DNA of 25,054 bases, taken from positions 1 to 25,054 of the forward strand of contig BNVG01000015.1 of assembly GCA_025997935.1 (NCBI GenBank), given 5' to 3'. The notes beneath the pieces were generated by a model. That model searched no databases. It worked only from the letters and a program-made list of their open reading frames with translations, and was not told the DNA's origin. Below are positions 15,713 to 24,521 of the stretch, in pieces. The position numbers and the translations under genes are program-made. Positions within the stretch are counted from its first letter, which is position 1. Each line of letters begins with the position of its first letter. The DNA is from Synergistales bacterium (GTDB lineage: Bacteria > Synergistota > Synergistia > Synergistales > Aminobacteriaceae).

Positions 15713-16647
15713 GCGTAAATCCTTATATCAGAATTGCCAGGCCGGATCATTGGGTCAAAAACATTTTCATCATTCCAGGCGTGGTTTTTGCCATATTCTT
15801 AACTAAAACATCCGTAACGGCGGGCCTTTTATTTCATATTACGCTGGGCTTTCTCGCGACGTCCCTTGTCGCTTCAGCGAATTACGTCATCAACGAATGG
15901 CTTGACGCGGAATTTGACCGTTTTCACCCTGTCAAGAAGAACAGAGCCGTGGTATCCGGCTCCATGTCCGTCCAGGTTATCGTTATGGAATATTTTCTCT
16001 TCGCGGCGGTCGGGACGTCGATTGCGGCGTTTGTTTCTTTGCATCTCGCGCTGAGCGAATTTTTTCTGTTGATTATGGGAGTTGTCTATAACGTCAAACC
16101 GATGCGTACCAAGGATATTCCTTACGTAGACGTTTTATCGGAATCCGTCAATAACGCCATACGGCTTCTGTTGGGCTGGTTTCTCGTTACGGATATGTGG
16201 CTTCCTCCGGTCAGCCTCGTTATAGGATACTGGATGGGCGGCGCTTTTCTAATGGCTATAAAGCGTTACGCGGAGTACAGAATGATCGGAAACCCGCAGA
16301 CCGCCGGGCAGTATCGTAAATCTTTTCAAAAATACGACGAGGTGAGCCTTCTCGTTTCTTCTGTGTTTTACGCGCTTGTCTCCATCTTTTTTGTCGGCGT
16401 TTTTTTGATTAAGTACAGGCTTGAACTTATCTTGACCATCCCCTTCCTGTGCGGTCTTTATTGCGTATACCTCAAGCTGAGCTACGAAGAGGATTCCGTC
16501 GTACAGAAACCAGAGAAGCTCTACAGAGAACGCGGACTTATGTTGTATATCATTTTTCTGATCTCCCTGTTCGTTTTACTTTTGCTGTTCGATATTCCGG
16601 GGTTGTCGTTGTTTTTGGATAAAAGCCTGTTACGTATACCCTCTTAA
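15709..16647 (+). CDS. UbiA-family prenyltransferase, DPPR-synthase-like
   Basis: The 312-residue protein is very hydrophobic with about eight or nine membrane helices. UbiA signatures are visible: RPDHWVKNIFIIPG at the start, NEWLDAEFDRFHPVKKNRAVVSG as the first Asp-rich motif, and DVLSESVNNAIRLLLGW as the second. The RPxxWVKN start and HPxKKxRxxxSG context are closest to decaprenyl-phosphate phosphoribosyltransferase (Rv3806c type), which makes polyprenyl-phosphoryl-5-phosphoribose. The usual first motif NDxxDxxxD appears as NExxDxxxD, an Asp-to-Glu change. Quinone-pathway UbiA is less likely, since no quinone genes are near. It overlaps the J-protein gene by 4 nt. The convergent GT2 and GT-C-like genes just downstream support a lipid-linked sugar role. 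Confidence 0.8.
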   Translation: MSVNPYIRIARPDHWVKNIFIIPGVVFAIFLTKTSVTAGLLFHITLGFLATSLVASANYVINEWLDAEFDRFHPVKKNRAVVSGSMSVQVIVMEYFLFAAVGTSIAAFVSLHLALSEFFLLIMGVVYNVKPMRTKDIPYVDVLSESVNNAIRLLLGWFLVTDMWLPPVSLVIGYWMGGAFLMAIKRYAEYRMIGNPQTAGQYRKSFQKYDEVSLLVSSVFYALVSIFFVGVFLIKYRLELILTIPFLCGLYCVYLKLSYEEDSVVQKPEKLYRERGLMLYIIFLISLFVLLLLFDIPGLSLFLDKSLLRIPS

Positions 16648-16668
16648 AACGAGGTTGTTTCAAGAGGG
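16639..16668. other. Hairpin between convergent genes
   Basis: CCCTCTTAAAAC (16639-16650) and GTTTCAAGAGGG (16657-16668) pair with one mismatch around a 6-nt loop. It overlaps the UbiA stop and ends 3 nt before the stop of the opposing gene. No T tract follows on either strand, so an intrinsic terminator is possible but unproven. Confidence 0.45.
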
Positions 16669-16670
16669 CA

Positions 16671-18113
16671 TCAAATCTCACGGTTTTTAGGCATGGGTCG
16701 CATAATATACGGCAAAATCAAAAACAGCCACACGGACGATATTTGATTGCGGAAGGTAAATACGCAGTGTATGGAAGAATGGTTGGCGGTCAAAAAAAGC
16801 CAAACGTAAGGAATCAGAAACAGGCACGCGATGAAAAAATAGAATGTCACGCCGAAATGCCGTCGTCTTTCGCGAAAGGCGATCATCGGCGTTAGCCATA
16901 TCGCGTAGACAAGAACAGCTGAAGCGGCTAACGCAACACCAGCAATTACCGAGAAGGGAAAGGCGGCGTATACGTTTTCTATCAAAAGAATGAACTTCTC
17001 CCACAAAGATATATTTTCAGCGCCGCTAACGCCGGCAAGAATCTGATGAAGGGCCGCGCGCGCCGCGCTTTCCGAAGGAACAGCGGAGAAGGGCAAGAGT
17101 ATATAAATATTTTTTGCTATTGCGAGTAATCTGTCAAATAAAGCGAAACTTTCCGTGTTGCCGGTACGGTAAGCAATCTGCTGAATGGCGTCAGGCGTCA
17201 TACCCGCCAAAATCCATTTCGCTGACCAAGTCAAAATATACCCAGCTGCCCACATTGAACCTAAACGGATAAACTTCTTAATATAAGCCCAGTCACAACG
17301 AAATAGCTCTTGCTTCATATCCATGAGAATAAGCGTCAACAACGGAAAACAAAGGACAGTCATAGGCGCCGTAAGTCCTCCGAAGCCTATAAAAACAGTC
17401 AAGGAGCCGCATAATAAAAATAACTTAACCAAACTCTCTTCATTCCACGAACTCCGATACAAAACTACCGACATAGCGGATAACGCTATCACAAACACAT
17501 CGGAATATTCCAAGCAAAAAGCCAGAACCGGAAAATCGGCAAGCGCCATCGACACCGCGAAGCCAATCGCCACGCCTATGCTAATTTTCTGTGATAACAG
17601 AACTATCGTGAGTGAGAATAAGAACATCTGAAGAAAAAACGAAATTTTTCGCACGTCGGACAGAGTTATTATAGATAGCATTGGACGCAAAAAAGCTATG
17701 TAGCCATGCCAATATCTGGCATAGCTCCTTGTCGCCGTCGCTTTTCCTTCCGTGAAATTTTTGAGGTCGAGTACAGGGTCTGAAATGTTTTCGTCATCCG
17801 GCGCGTAGGAAATCATAGTCAGCAATCCTGAACGTACAGGCTCATCTGCGTCTAAAGACCCCGCTATATTTATCATAATGGCATCGGCGCCGTTATCTAA
17901 TACGGGCATTTGCCCAAAGGGCATCCGGTATCTTCCTTCCCTTGAAAGTAACTCAGACGCGTCTTTCAGGTTCTTGTCCAAGTTTCCTCTCGGCAAAAGC
18001 GGCGTCGCGCAGACAAGCGCAAGATATATCACAATAAGCGCCAACAAAAAAGCCCCGGCTCTAAGCATCCACCCGGCCCGAAGACCAGAGGAATTTTGAA
18101 GTTCAGTATTCAT
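16671..18113 (-). CDS. Multi-pass membrane protein, GT-C glycosyltransferase-like
   Basis: The 480-residue protein has one N-terminal membrane helix (about 18-38), a roughly 100-residue hydrophilic loop (LLSREGRYRMPFGQMP through FTEGKATATRSYARYWHG), then about ten further helices. The large first extracytoplasmic loop followed by many helices is the plan of GT-C glycosyltransferases that use lipid-phosphate sugars. The ANHSSIHCVFTFRNQ stretch near the C-terminus resembles a motif I have seen in such membrane proteins. No family can be named with confidence. ATG start, with AGGGAGG about 11 nt upstream. It lies 37 nt after the GT2 gene on the same strand, so the pair is likely an operon. Base use is somewhat more AT-rich than the neighbours, hinting at different ancestry. 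Confidence 0.7.
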   Translation of the reverse strand: MNTELQNSSGLRAGWMLRAGAFLLALIVIYLALVCATPLLPRGNLDKNLKDASELLSREGRYRMPFGQMPVLDNGADAIMINIAGSLDADEPVRSGLLTMISYAPDDENISDPVLDLKNFTEGKATATRSYARYWHGYIAFLRPMLSIITLSDVRKISFFLQMFLFSLTIVLLSQKISIGVAIGFAVSMALADFPVLAFCLEYSDVFVIALSAMSVVLYRSSWNEESLVKLFLLCGSLTVFIGFGGLTAPMTVLCFPLLTLILMDMKQELFRCDWAYIKKFIRLGSMWAAGYILTWSAKWILAGMTPDAIQQIAYRTGNTESFALFDRLLAIAKNIYILLPFSAVPSESAARAALHQILAGVSGAENISLWEKFILLIENVYAAFPFSVIAGVALAASAVLVYAIWLTPMIAFRERRRHFGVTFYFFIACLFLIPYVWLFLTANHSSIHCVFTFRNQISSVWLFLILPYIMRPMPKNREI

Positions 18114-18150
18114 TTTGTGCAGAACCTCCCTGGAATTTTAATGTTATAGA

Positions 18151-19347
18151 CTATTTTGTCTTGATCCGTAAAATATCAATGAAAAACCCGGCGAACATGA
18201 GTTGTACGCCAATGACCATAGCGCCGGCGGCGGGGATGGTGATTCTCATGAAGCGTTCTGGGTTCAAAGCTCCAAAAGACTCTCCGCCCCATAGCGCTAC
18301 GGACAAAACGGCAAGCGCGAGGCCAACCGTCGCGAAGGCGAGGCCGGACAAGATACATTTTTCAGTGTTTAGCCTATAAATAAAAGAAAGAGCGTTCTTT
18401 TTAGTGTTTGGCGATGATGTGGGTGAGGGGGGGATAAAGTGAGACTGAAGCGCGTATATTTTTGTGTAGATAGAAAACAGCGCCAAGTTGACGCCGATTA
18501 TTATCATGGCGACGCTATAAAGCAACGTGTTGATGCTAAACGCTACGCCCGAAATTACAATGGTCTGAAACTCCAGCAGAAGGGTGAACAAAACCCCGAG
18601 AACGATTAGAAAAATACCGGGATAAAAGAACAGCCAGTTCGGGCTGTGCATAAGTAAAAATTTCAGGTGTCGCCACCCGTCCCGCCAGCTGCGTAAGTGA
18701 GGCGGGCGAGAACGTCCGTCTACCGAGAGCGTCGTCGGAACCTCGGAGATTTTATAACCGTGAAGCGTGGCTTGAACCACCATTTCACTGGCGTACTCCA
18801 TCCCGGTAGTCCTCAAGTCCAGCTCCCTGATTCGTTTTACATTATATCCTCTAAGCCCGCAGTGAAAATCTCCTATGGAGCTTTTGAAAAAAAGCCTTCC
18901 CACGAACGACAAAACCGGGTTTCCCAAATATCGGTGCAACGGAGGCATGGCGTTCTCTTCTATTCCGCCCGTAAAGCGATTTCCCATTACAAGGTCGTCC
19001 CCAGCGCGCAAACGCTCAAGAAACGGGGCGAGAGATGAAAAATCATAACTGTCATCGGCGTCGCCCATTATGACGTATTTACCCAAAGCGGCAGCGCAAC
19101 CGCCATTCAGCGCCGCGCCATATCCGCGCTCTGGAATGTCTATGACCCTTGCTCCAACGCTCCTCGCTATATCCTGAGAGCCGTCCGTGCTGCCGTTGTC
19201 GGCGATAAGCGCTTCTCCGGCGACGCCGTTGTTTTTCAAAAAATTTAAGGCCTTAGTGACGCAAATCCCAACCGTCTCGGCCTCGTTGAGGCATGGCATA
19301 AGAATGGTTAGCTCAATTGGCTGACGATATTCTTCGGGTGAAAGCAT
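18151..19347 (-). CDS. GT2 family glycosyltransferase, polyprenyl-phosphate sugar synthase-like
   Basis: The 398-residue protein has an N-terminal GT-A domain (about 10-240): LTILMPCLNEAETVG, ADNGSTDGSQDIA, the nucleotide/metal motif MGDADDSYDF, and FHCGLRGYNVKRI. Four hydrophobic segments follow in the C-terminal 150 residues. This arrangement is that of dolichol-/polyprenyl-phosphate mannose or glucose synthases (DPM1/GtrB-like), which load a sugar from a nucleotide donor onto a lipid phosphate at the inner membrane. The sugar cannot be told. ATG start at 19347, with a GGGG-rich site about 13 nt upstream. It is the first gene of a two-gene unit with the GT-C-like gene. UbiA, another lipid-phosphate sugar enzyme candidate, lies convergent beyond. 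Confidence 0.88.
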   Translation of the reverse strand: MLSPEEYRQPIELTILMPCLNEAETVGICVTKALNFLKNNGVAGEALIADNGSTDGSQDIARSVGARVIDIPERGYGAALNGGCAAALGKYVIMGDADDSYDFSSLAPFLERLRAGDDLVMGNRFTGGIEENAMPPLHRYLGNPVLSFVGRLFFKSSIGDFHCGLRGYNVKRIRELDLRTTGMEYASEMVVQATLHGYKISEVPTTLSVDGRSRPPHLRSWRDGWRHLKFLLMHSPNWLFFYPGIFLIVLGVLFTLLLEFQTIVISGVAFSINTLLYSVAMIIIGVNLALFSIYTKIYALQSHFIPPSPTSSPNTKKNALSFIYRLNTEKCILSGLAFATVGLALAVLSVALWGGESFGALNPERFMRITIPAAGAMVIGVQLMFAGFFIDILRIKTK

Positions 19348-19404
19348 CTAAAATTCAACCCCTTTGTATTAAAACAACAAACTCACCGCGCCAAAACAGC
19401 GCAA

Positions 19405-19432
19405 TTTATATTTACGGCATTGTGGCGTTCAA
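19405..19432 (-). promoter_or_regulatory. Candidate promoter of the GT2/GT-C operon
   Basis: On the - strand, TTGAAC (19427-19432), 16 nt, and TATAAA (19405-19410) predict a start near 19398, with a leader of about 50 nt before the GT2 ATG. Confidence 0.5.
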
Positions 19433-19451
19433 GTATTTTAACAAAATAATT

Positions 19452-19494
19452 TTCAAAAACCCATGCTAATTTGTTATTTGTACAGGTTTTTGAA
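19452..19494. promoter_or_regulatory. 10-bp inverted repeat in the GT2/uxuA divergent gap
   Basis: TTCAAAAACC (19452-19461) and GGTTTTTGAA (19485-19494) are exact reverse complements. The centre-to-centre distance is 33 bp, about three helical turns. They lie between the GT2 promoter and a TATAAT (19524-19529, no good -35) upstream of uxuA. Two operator half-sites for a dimeric or tetrameric regulator would look like this. Confidence 0.4.
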
Positions 19495-19565
19495 TTTGTT
19501 CTCACGCCCCGCCGCTACTGCGCTATAATATTATCAAAAGAATAATTCCGAAAGGAGCGATCCGC

Positions 19566-20657
19566 ATGAAACTTGCTATGATTTTTTATCGTCATCAGTT
19601 GACGCGCGAGAATTTTCGTTACGCCAAGCAACTCGGCTGCACTCACCTTGTCATTCACCTCGTAGATTACTTTTACCGTGAAAAAGACCCCATTACGGGC
19701 GACAATCAGCCGATAGGAGACACGGAGGGCTGGGGCGTCACCCGCAACCGTAAAGTATGGAGCGAGGAAGAGTTAAAAGAGATTCGCAAGCAGGTCGAGG
19801 AAGAGGGGCTTGTCTTCGAGGCGATAGAGAACTTCGACCCAGGCTTCTGGTATGACGTTCTGCTCAACGGGCCCAAGAAGCGCGAGCAGATGGACGGCCT
19901 AAAACAGCTTATACGTAACGTGGGCCGCGCCGCTATTCCGGTGTTTGGCTACAACTTCAGCCTCGCCGGGGTGGCCAGCCGTATAAGCGGCGCGTTCGCG
20001 CGCGGTGAGGCCGAGTCCGTAGGGGGAGACGCCCCGGTAGAGCTTCCCGTCCCCAAGGGTATGGTCTGGAACATGGTCTATGACCCCGAAGCGCCTAAAG
20101 GCATAGAGACCGCCACTCAGATAACGCACGAAGAGCTTTGGGGGCGCTTTGAGTGGTTCTTGTCCGAGCTTATACCTGTGGCGGAGGAGGCCAACGTCAA
20201 ATTGGCCTTGCACCCTGACGACCCGCCCTACGCGACGCTTCGCGGAACGCCGCGCCTTGTCTGGCGGCCTGAGCTGTACCAGAAGATGCTCGACCTCAAA
20301 AAGAGCCACTGCAACACGATAGAGCTTTGCGTGGGCACGCTGGCCGAGATGAACGGGCAGAACTTCTATCAGGCCATAGAGAGCTACGCGAAGCAGAACG
20401 CGATAGGTTATGTCCATCTGCGTAATATCACGGGGCAGATGCCGCGATACCGAGAGACGTTCATCGACGACGGGGACATCGACATTTACCGTGTGCTCAA
20501 GATATTGAACGACAACGACTTCAGAGGCGTCATAATCCCGGATCACTCGCCGCTCGTGTCCTCTCCCGCGCCCTGGTACGTCGGCATGGCCTACGCCTTG
20601 GGTTACATCCGCGCGATGATAGAGCGGGTGAAGGTCGATAAAATCAGGGGTTTGTAG
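19566..20657 (+). CDS. uxuA: Mannonate dehydratase family protein
   Basis: The 363-residue protein belongs to the UxuA family, a TIM-barrel metalloenzyme that dehydrates D-mannonate to 2-keto-3-deoxygluconate in hexuronate catabolism (EC 4.2.1.8). Expected metal and active-site blocks are seen: LALHPDDPP, NTIELCVGTLAEM, YVHLRNI, FIDDGDIDI and VIIPDHSP. E. coli UxuA is 394 residues, so this is a compact version. ATG start, 8 nt after AAAGGAG. No kdgK, kdgA or uxu partner is adjacent; the HpcH/HpaI aldolase at 10023 could act on a similar keto-deoxy acid but is 9 kb away. The substrate could be a related aldonic acid. The next gene starts 2 nt after its stop. Confidence 0.85.
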   Translation: MKLAMIFYRHQLTRENFRYAKQLGCTHLVIHLVDYFYREKDPITGDNQPIGDTEGWGVTRNRKVWSEEELKEIRKQVEEEGLVFEAIENFDPGFWYDVLLNGPKKREQMDGLKQLIRNVGRAAIPVFGYNFSLAGVASRISGAFARGEAESVGGDAPVELPVPKGMVWNMVYDPEAPKGIETATQITHEELWGRFEWFLSELIPVAEEANVKLALHPDDPPYATLRGTPRLVWRPELYQKMLDLKKSHCNTIELCVGTLAEMNGQNFYQAIESYAKQNAIGYVHLRNITGQMPRYRETFIDDGDIDIYRVLKILNDNDFRGVIIPDHSPLVSSPAPWYVGMAYALGYIRAMIERVKVDKIRGL

Positions 20658-20659
20658 TT

Positions 20660-22624
20660 TTGAGCAAATTCAAAACCGTTTCTCTGTTATTTTTAATATT
20701 TGCCATATTATCCATAGAGACGTTGCATGCGGCGTCTTTGCAACCGCAAGATTATTCCCTCAAGGCCAACGCTTTGGCCGCGCAGGGCAAATGGAGCGAA
20801 GCTGTGGCCGTCTTGGAAGAGCACTTGAGCCGGTTTCCGGCGGAGATTCGCCCATACGCCGATATGACGCTGATTTTGGGGTATGAGAAGACCGGAAAAT
20901 ACGACGCCGCCCTGAAGCTGTCCGCGCAGCTTGAGAAAAACGCGCCCTCTGAGCTGCGATACACCTTGGCTTACGCCCAATATCGCGTCATGGAGACCGG
21001 CAAAATGGATGGGCTTGAAAAACCTTTGCGAAAAATGCTTGCCGCGGCCGAAACAAAAACTCAAAAAGCCGCGGCCCTCAGCAGACTTGTGGAGAAAACG
21101 CGCACAACGTCTCTCTTATCCGACGCGCTTGCGCTCTTGGAGATAGAGCCTACGAACGACGCGGCTTACGACGTTTTGAGCGCGGACAAAAAGCCACGAA
21201 GCGCCGCCGTTTCTCTCGCGATGGGGGAGCACGCTTATCTCAAGGGCAATCACAAGACCGCTGTGGCTTTGCTGTCCGCCGTTCCGCAGAACGCGTCAGG
21301 GTACCGTAAAGCCACATACTATCGCGCGTACTCTCTTTACAGGCTCGGGCAATATTCCGACGCCTTGAACCTGTGGGGGAGATTAGCCGTTTCCGGCAAC
21401 TCATGGGCGGAAAGCTCCGTTCGTCGTATCGCCGCGTTGGCCGGAACGTCCAAAAAACCGGGGCCTCTCAAAAAAGACGCGACCGACGTACTGCGCCGCA
21501 TAGTCAAAGAGCGGGTCGGCAAAGTTCAGGCGCGCGCGATGTACGCGCTGGCCGATTTGCTTGACGGGGCGGAGAAGAAGACAATTGAAGACGGGCTTAT
21601 ACAGGCCTACCCCGATTCTGTCAGCGCCGTAAAAACGCTTTGGCGGCGCGGGTGGGACGCCTGGAACGCGCAGGACTCCAAAGAGGCGCTTCGCTGGTGG
21701 CGGCGCGTCTACTCTCCGTCACTCGATTCGACATGGAAGGCCCGCGCCCTCTACTGGATAGGAGCGGCGGAGCTTTCCCTCGGACAGACCGCCGAATCCG
21801 AAAAAACTTATTCCCGTCTCGCCCGAAACCACCCGCTTTCCATCTATACGTTTTTGGCTTGCCCGGGCGCGGTCAAGCTCTTGGAGGGAGACCCGCCGGA
21901 GCTTGCCATGACGGGAAAATCCGTAAAACTCAATTCCTACGAAACCAAAGCTCTTACGCTTGAGCGGTGGGGTTTTATCCGCTTCGCCAAGCTGATATTA
22001 GAGCGCCCTAACTCCACGGCCAGAGAACTCTATCATTCTATCTCGCTTTCCGAATTGAGCGGCGACGACGACGCCTTTTTTGACGAAGCCTACGCCGGCG
22101 CGCGTTTGCTCACAAGGCATTTCACGTCCGGGACCTCGGTGTACCGCAAGGGCTTAGAGCGACTCTATCCGCGCCCCTTCAGAAAACAGGTGGAAGCGTC
22201 CTGCAAGAAGTACGAAGTGGAGCCTAATTTTATGTGGGCCATAATGAAACAGGAGAGCGCTTTCAAGCCCCGCGCTCTGAGCCACGCGGGGGCGAGCGGC
22301 CTCATGCAGCTTATGCCCGGCACGGCCAAGGGCGAAGCGAAGCGCGCCGGACTTCAAAAATACGATATTTTCAGCGTCGCGGACAACATCACGCTCGGAG
22401 CGTCTCACTTATCATGGCTCGGGAAACAGTTCGCCCGCGAAGACTGGATAATGGCCGCCTACAACGCCGGGGGCGGCAACGCGCGCAAATGGCTCGCGGA
22501 CGGCCATGACGGCCTTGCCTTAGATTACTGGATAGAGAAAGTGCGTTTTGACGAAACATGCGACTACGTTCAGAAGGTCTCCGGCAATCTTGAGGTTTAC
22601 AGGATGTTGTATGACAAGAAATAA
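20660..22624 (+). CDS. Slt70-like soluble lytic murein transglycosylase
   Basis: The 654-residue protein has a signal peptide (KFKTVSLLFLIFAILSIETLHA, cleavage near AASLQ). A long superhelical TPR-like region (about 30-490) is followed by a C-terminal SLT goose-type lysozyme domain (about 500-625). The catalytic glutamate is E532 in IMKQESAF, followed by SHAGASGLMQLMPGTA and MAAYNAGGGNA. These enzymes cut peptidoglycan between MurNAc and GlcNAc, leaving 1,6-anhydroMurNAc, in the periplasm. The start is TTG at 20660, 2 nt after the uxuA stop, with AGGGG in the uxuA end as the likely ribosome site, so translation may be coupled. The TPR part is low in sequence similarity but has clear helical repeats. 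Confidence 0.9.
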   Translation: MSKFKTVSLLFLIFAILSIETLHAASLQPQDYSLKANALAAQGKWSEAVAVLEEHLSRFPAEIRPYADMTLILGYEKTGKYDAALKLSAQLEKNAPSELRYTLAYAQYRVMETGKMDGLEKPLRKMLAAAETKTQKAAALSRLVEKTRTTSLLSDALALLEIEPTNDAAYDVLSADKKPRSAAVSLAMGEHAYLKGNHKTAVALLSAVPQNASGYRKATYYRAYSLYRLGQYSDALNLWGRLAVSGNSWAESSVRRIAALAGTSKKPGPLKKDATDVLRRIVKERVGKVQARAMYALADLLDGAEKKTIEDGLIQAYPDSVSAVKTLWRRGWDAWNAQDSKEALRWWRRVYSPSLDSTWKARALYWIGAAELSLGQTAESEKTYSRLARNHPLSIYTFLACPGAVKLLEGDPPELAMTGKSVKLNSYETKALTLERWGFIRFAKLILERPNSTARELYHSISLSELSGDDDAFFDEAYAGARLLTRHFTSGTSVYRKGLERLYPRPFRKQVEASCKKYEVEPNFMWAIMKQESAFKPRALSHAGASGLMQLMPGTAKGEAKRAGLQKYDIFSVADNITLGASHLSWLGKQFAREDWIMAAYNAGGGNARKWLADGHDGLALDYWIEKVRFDETCDYVQKVSGNLEVYRMLYDKK

Positions 22625-22712
22625 AACGCGTCGCGCAATTGCAAAGACGCTACATACAACGTCTTCTGTATGGAATATTGTATACAAAGAAAAAAGGAAG
22701 GTATGATTTGCC

Positions 22713-24500
22713 ATGTCGCACGACCTGCTGAAAATCCCCTTTGACCCGCACAAGATACTGATGAAACGCAAATCCATAAAAAAACAGCTTCTCAAAAATC
22801 CCCCGTCCTCATTTTTGGAGAAACGCGTAGCGTTGCTCGGCGGCTCCACGACGCGCGATATAATGGAGATATTAGAGCTTTTTTTGCTGAACTATGGCAT
22901 AAAACCCACGTTTTACGAGTCTGAATATGGGCAATACTGGCAGGACGTCATGTTCGACGCGCCCTCTCTCGTATCGTTCGCGCCGGACATTGCCGTTATT
23001 CACACATCGAACCGCAATATTACGAGATACCCGGAGCCGGACGATGACGAAGTGAAAATCGACGAGTTTTTGAACGCGGAGAGCGAAAAATTTCGGGCGT
23101 TTTGGGATAAGCTGCGCTCCGTTTACGGCTGCCCTGTTATACAAAATAACTTCGAGTATCCGTTTTACAGGCTGATGGGCAACAAAGAGGCCTCCGACGT
23201 TCACGGGCGGGTGAACTTCATAACGAGGCTCAACATGAAGTTTTACGAGTACGCCCAACAACGCGACAACTTTTACATAAACGACATCAACTACATCTCG
23301 TCAAGTTACGGCCTCGAGCATTGGGCCGACCCCTTCTATTGGTATATGTACAAGTATTCTCTTTGCCTTCCGGCCATTCCGCTTCTGGCGTACAACATAT
23401 CGAACATCATAAAATCCATATACGGCAAAAACAAAAAAGTATTGACTCTCGACCTCGACAACACGCTCTGGGGCGGCATCATAGGTGACGACGGGGTAAA
23501 CGGCATAGTCGTAGGACAAGAGACCTCGGAGGGGCAGGCGTACTTAGAGTTTCAGAAATATATCAAGTCGCACTCGAAATTAGGGGTTATCCTGACCGTA
23601 AACTCCAAGAACGACCGAGAGAATGCCGTCGCGGGGCTGAACCACCCCGACGGGGCGCTGAGGCCGGAGGACTTCGCCGTCATCAAGGCCAACTGGAAGC
23701 CAAAGAGCCTCAATATCATGGAGATCGCCGAGGGGCTTTCGCTTCTTCCCGAGAGCTTCGTCTTCGCGGACGACAACCCGGCGGAGCGCGCTATCGTCGA
23801 GGAGCAGACGCAGGGCGTGGCCGTGCCGGTGATGAAGGGGCCGGAGCATTATATTCAAACGCTCGACAAATTCGGCTTCTTCGAGGTTACAAACCTCTCG
23901 AAGGACGACCTCAGACGGGGCGCTATGTACAAAGAGAACGCCGAGCGAGCTACGTTGATGGCGAGCTTCGAAAACTACGAAGACTATCTGCTTTCTCTTG
24001 GCATGAAGGCCGTAATTCGCGCGTTTGAACCTGTATATATGTCTCGTATAGCGCAACTCACAAACAAAAGCAACCAGTTCAACCTCACCACAAAGAGATA
24101 TACTCAGGGCGAAATTGAGGCGGTTGCGGAAGACGGCAGGTTTATTACGCTCTACGGCAAATTGGAGGACAAGTTCGGCGACAACGGCGTGGTCAGCGTC
24201 GTAATAGGGCGAACTGATGACGGCGCTCTGCACGTCGAGCTTTGGCTGATGAGCTGCCGCGTTCTGAAACGAGATATGGAGTACGCCATGATGGACACGC
24301 TTGTCAAGCGCTGCCGCTTGCTCGGCCTGACGAAGATTCTGGGCTATTATTACAGGAGCGCGAAAAACGCAATGGTGAAAGACTTTTATGATAGAATGGA
24401 ATTTACTAAACAATTTGAAGATACGGACGGAAACGCCGTGTGGGTTCTTGAGACCCGAAATTACGAGGCCAAGAATACCGTTATCGAGGTTACAGATTAG
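22713..24500 (+). CDS. FkbH-like HAD-IIIC protein with SGNH-like and GNAT-like parts
   Basis: The 595-residue protein has three parts. The N-terminal ~230 residues look SGNH/alpha-beta-like (VALLGGSTTRDIMEI as block I). A HAD subfamily IIIC/FkbH domain (about 242-400) has the catalytic DLDNTLWGG (D247, D249), a LTVNSKND motif and FADDNPAER. The C-terminal ~170 residues resemble a GNAT acyltransferase (RIAQLTNKSNQFNLTTKRY onward is the family signature). FkbH proteins dephosphorylate and load a three-carbon unit such as glycerate onto an acyl carrier protein. The ACP gene directly downstream fits. Such long versions occur in polysaccharide and polyketide-like clusters. ATG with AAGGAAGG about 11 nt upstream. 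The actual substrate cannot be told. Confidence 0.88.
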   Translation: MSHDLLKIPFDPHKILMKRKSIKKQLLKNPPSSFLEKRVALLGGSTTRDIMEILELFLLNYGIKPTFYESEYGQYWQDVMFDAPSLVSFAPDIAVIHTSNRNITRYPEPDDDEVKIDEFLNAESEKFRAFWDKLRSVYGCPVIQNNFEYPFYRLMGNKEASDVHGRVNFITRLNMKFYEYAQQRDNFYINDINYISSSYGLEHWADPFYWYMYKYSLCLPAIPLLAYNISNIIKSIYGKNKKVLTLDLDNTLWGGIIGDDGVNGIVVGQETSEGQAYLEFQKYIKSHSKLGVILTVNSKNDRENAVAGLNHPDGALRPEDFAVIKANWKPKSLNIMEIAEGLSLLPESFVFADDNPAERAIVEEQTQGVAVPVMKGPEHYIQTLDKFGFFEVTNLSKDDLRRGAMYKENAERATLMASFENYEDYLLSLGMKAVIRAFEPVYMSRIAQLTNKSNQFNLTTKRYTQGEIEAVAEDGRFITLYGKLEDKFGDNGVVSVVIGRTDDGALHVELWLMSCRVLKRDMEYAMMDTLVKRCRLLGLTKILGYYYRSAKNAMVKDFYDRMEFTKQFEDTDGNAVWVLETRNYEAKNTVIEVTD

Positions 24501-24521
24501 CGATGTGTTGGAGGAGAAACA

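Noticed and set aside
16671..18113. Membrane protein as a flippase or O-antigen polymerase
   Set aside because: The helix-loop-helices plan with a large first extracytoplasmic loop fits GT-C better; no Wzx or Wzy motif seen. Left as GT-C-like without a name.
19899..20546. A 215-codon open frame on the - strand opposite uxuA
   Set aside because: Antisense shadow of a conserved gene with no recognisable domain.
22644..22665. AAGACG/CGTCTT hairpin between the Slt and FkbH-like genes as a terminator
   Set aside because: Only a 6-bp stem with a 10-nt loop and no T tract; too weak to call. The 88-nt gap may hold a promoter, but I see no convincing -35/-10 pair.
23580..24413. A 277-codon open frame on the - strand opposite the FkbH-like gene
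   Set aside because: Antisense shadow of a well-conserved gene; composition is His/Val/Arg-rich without any motif.
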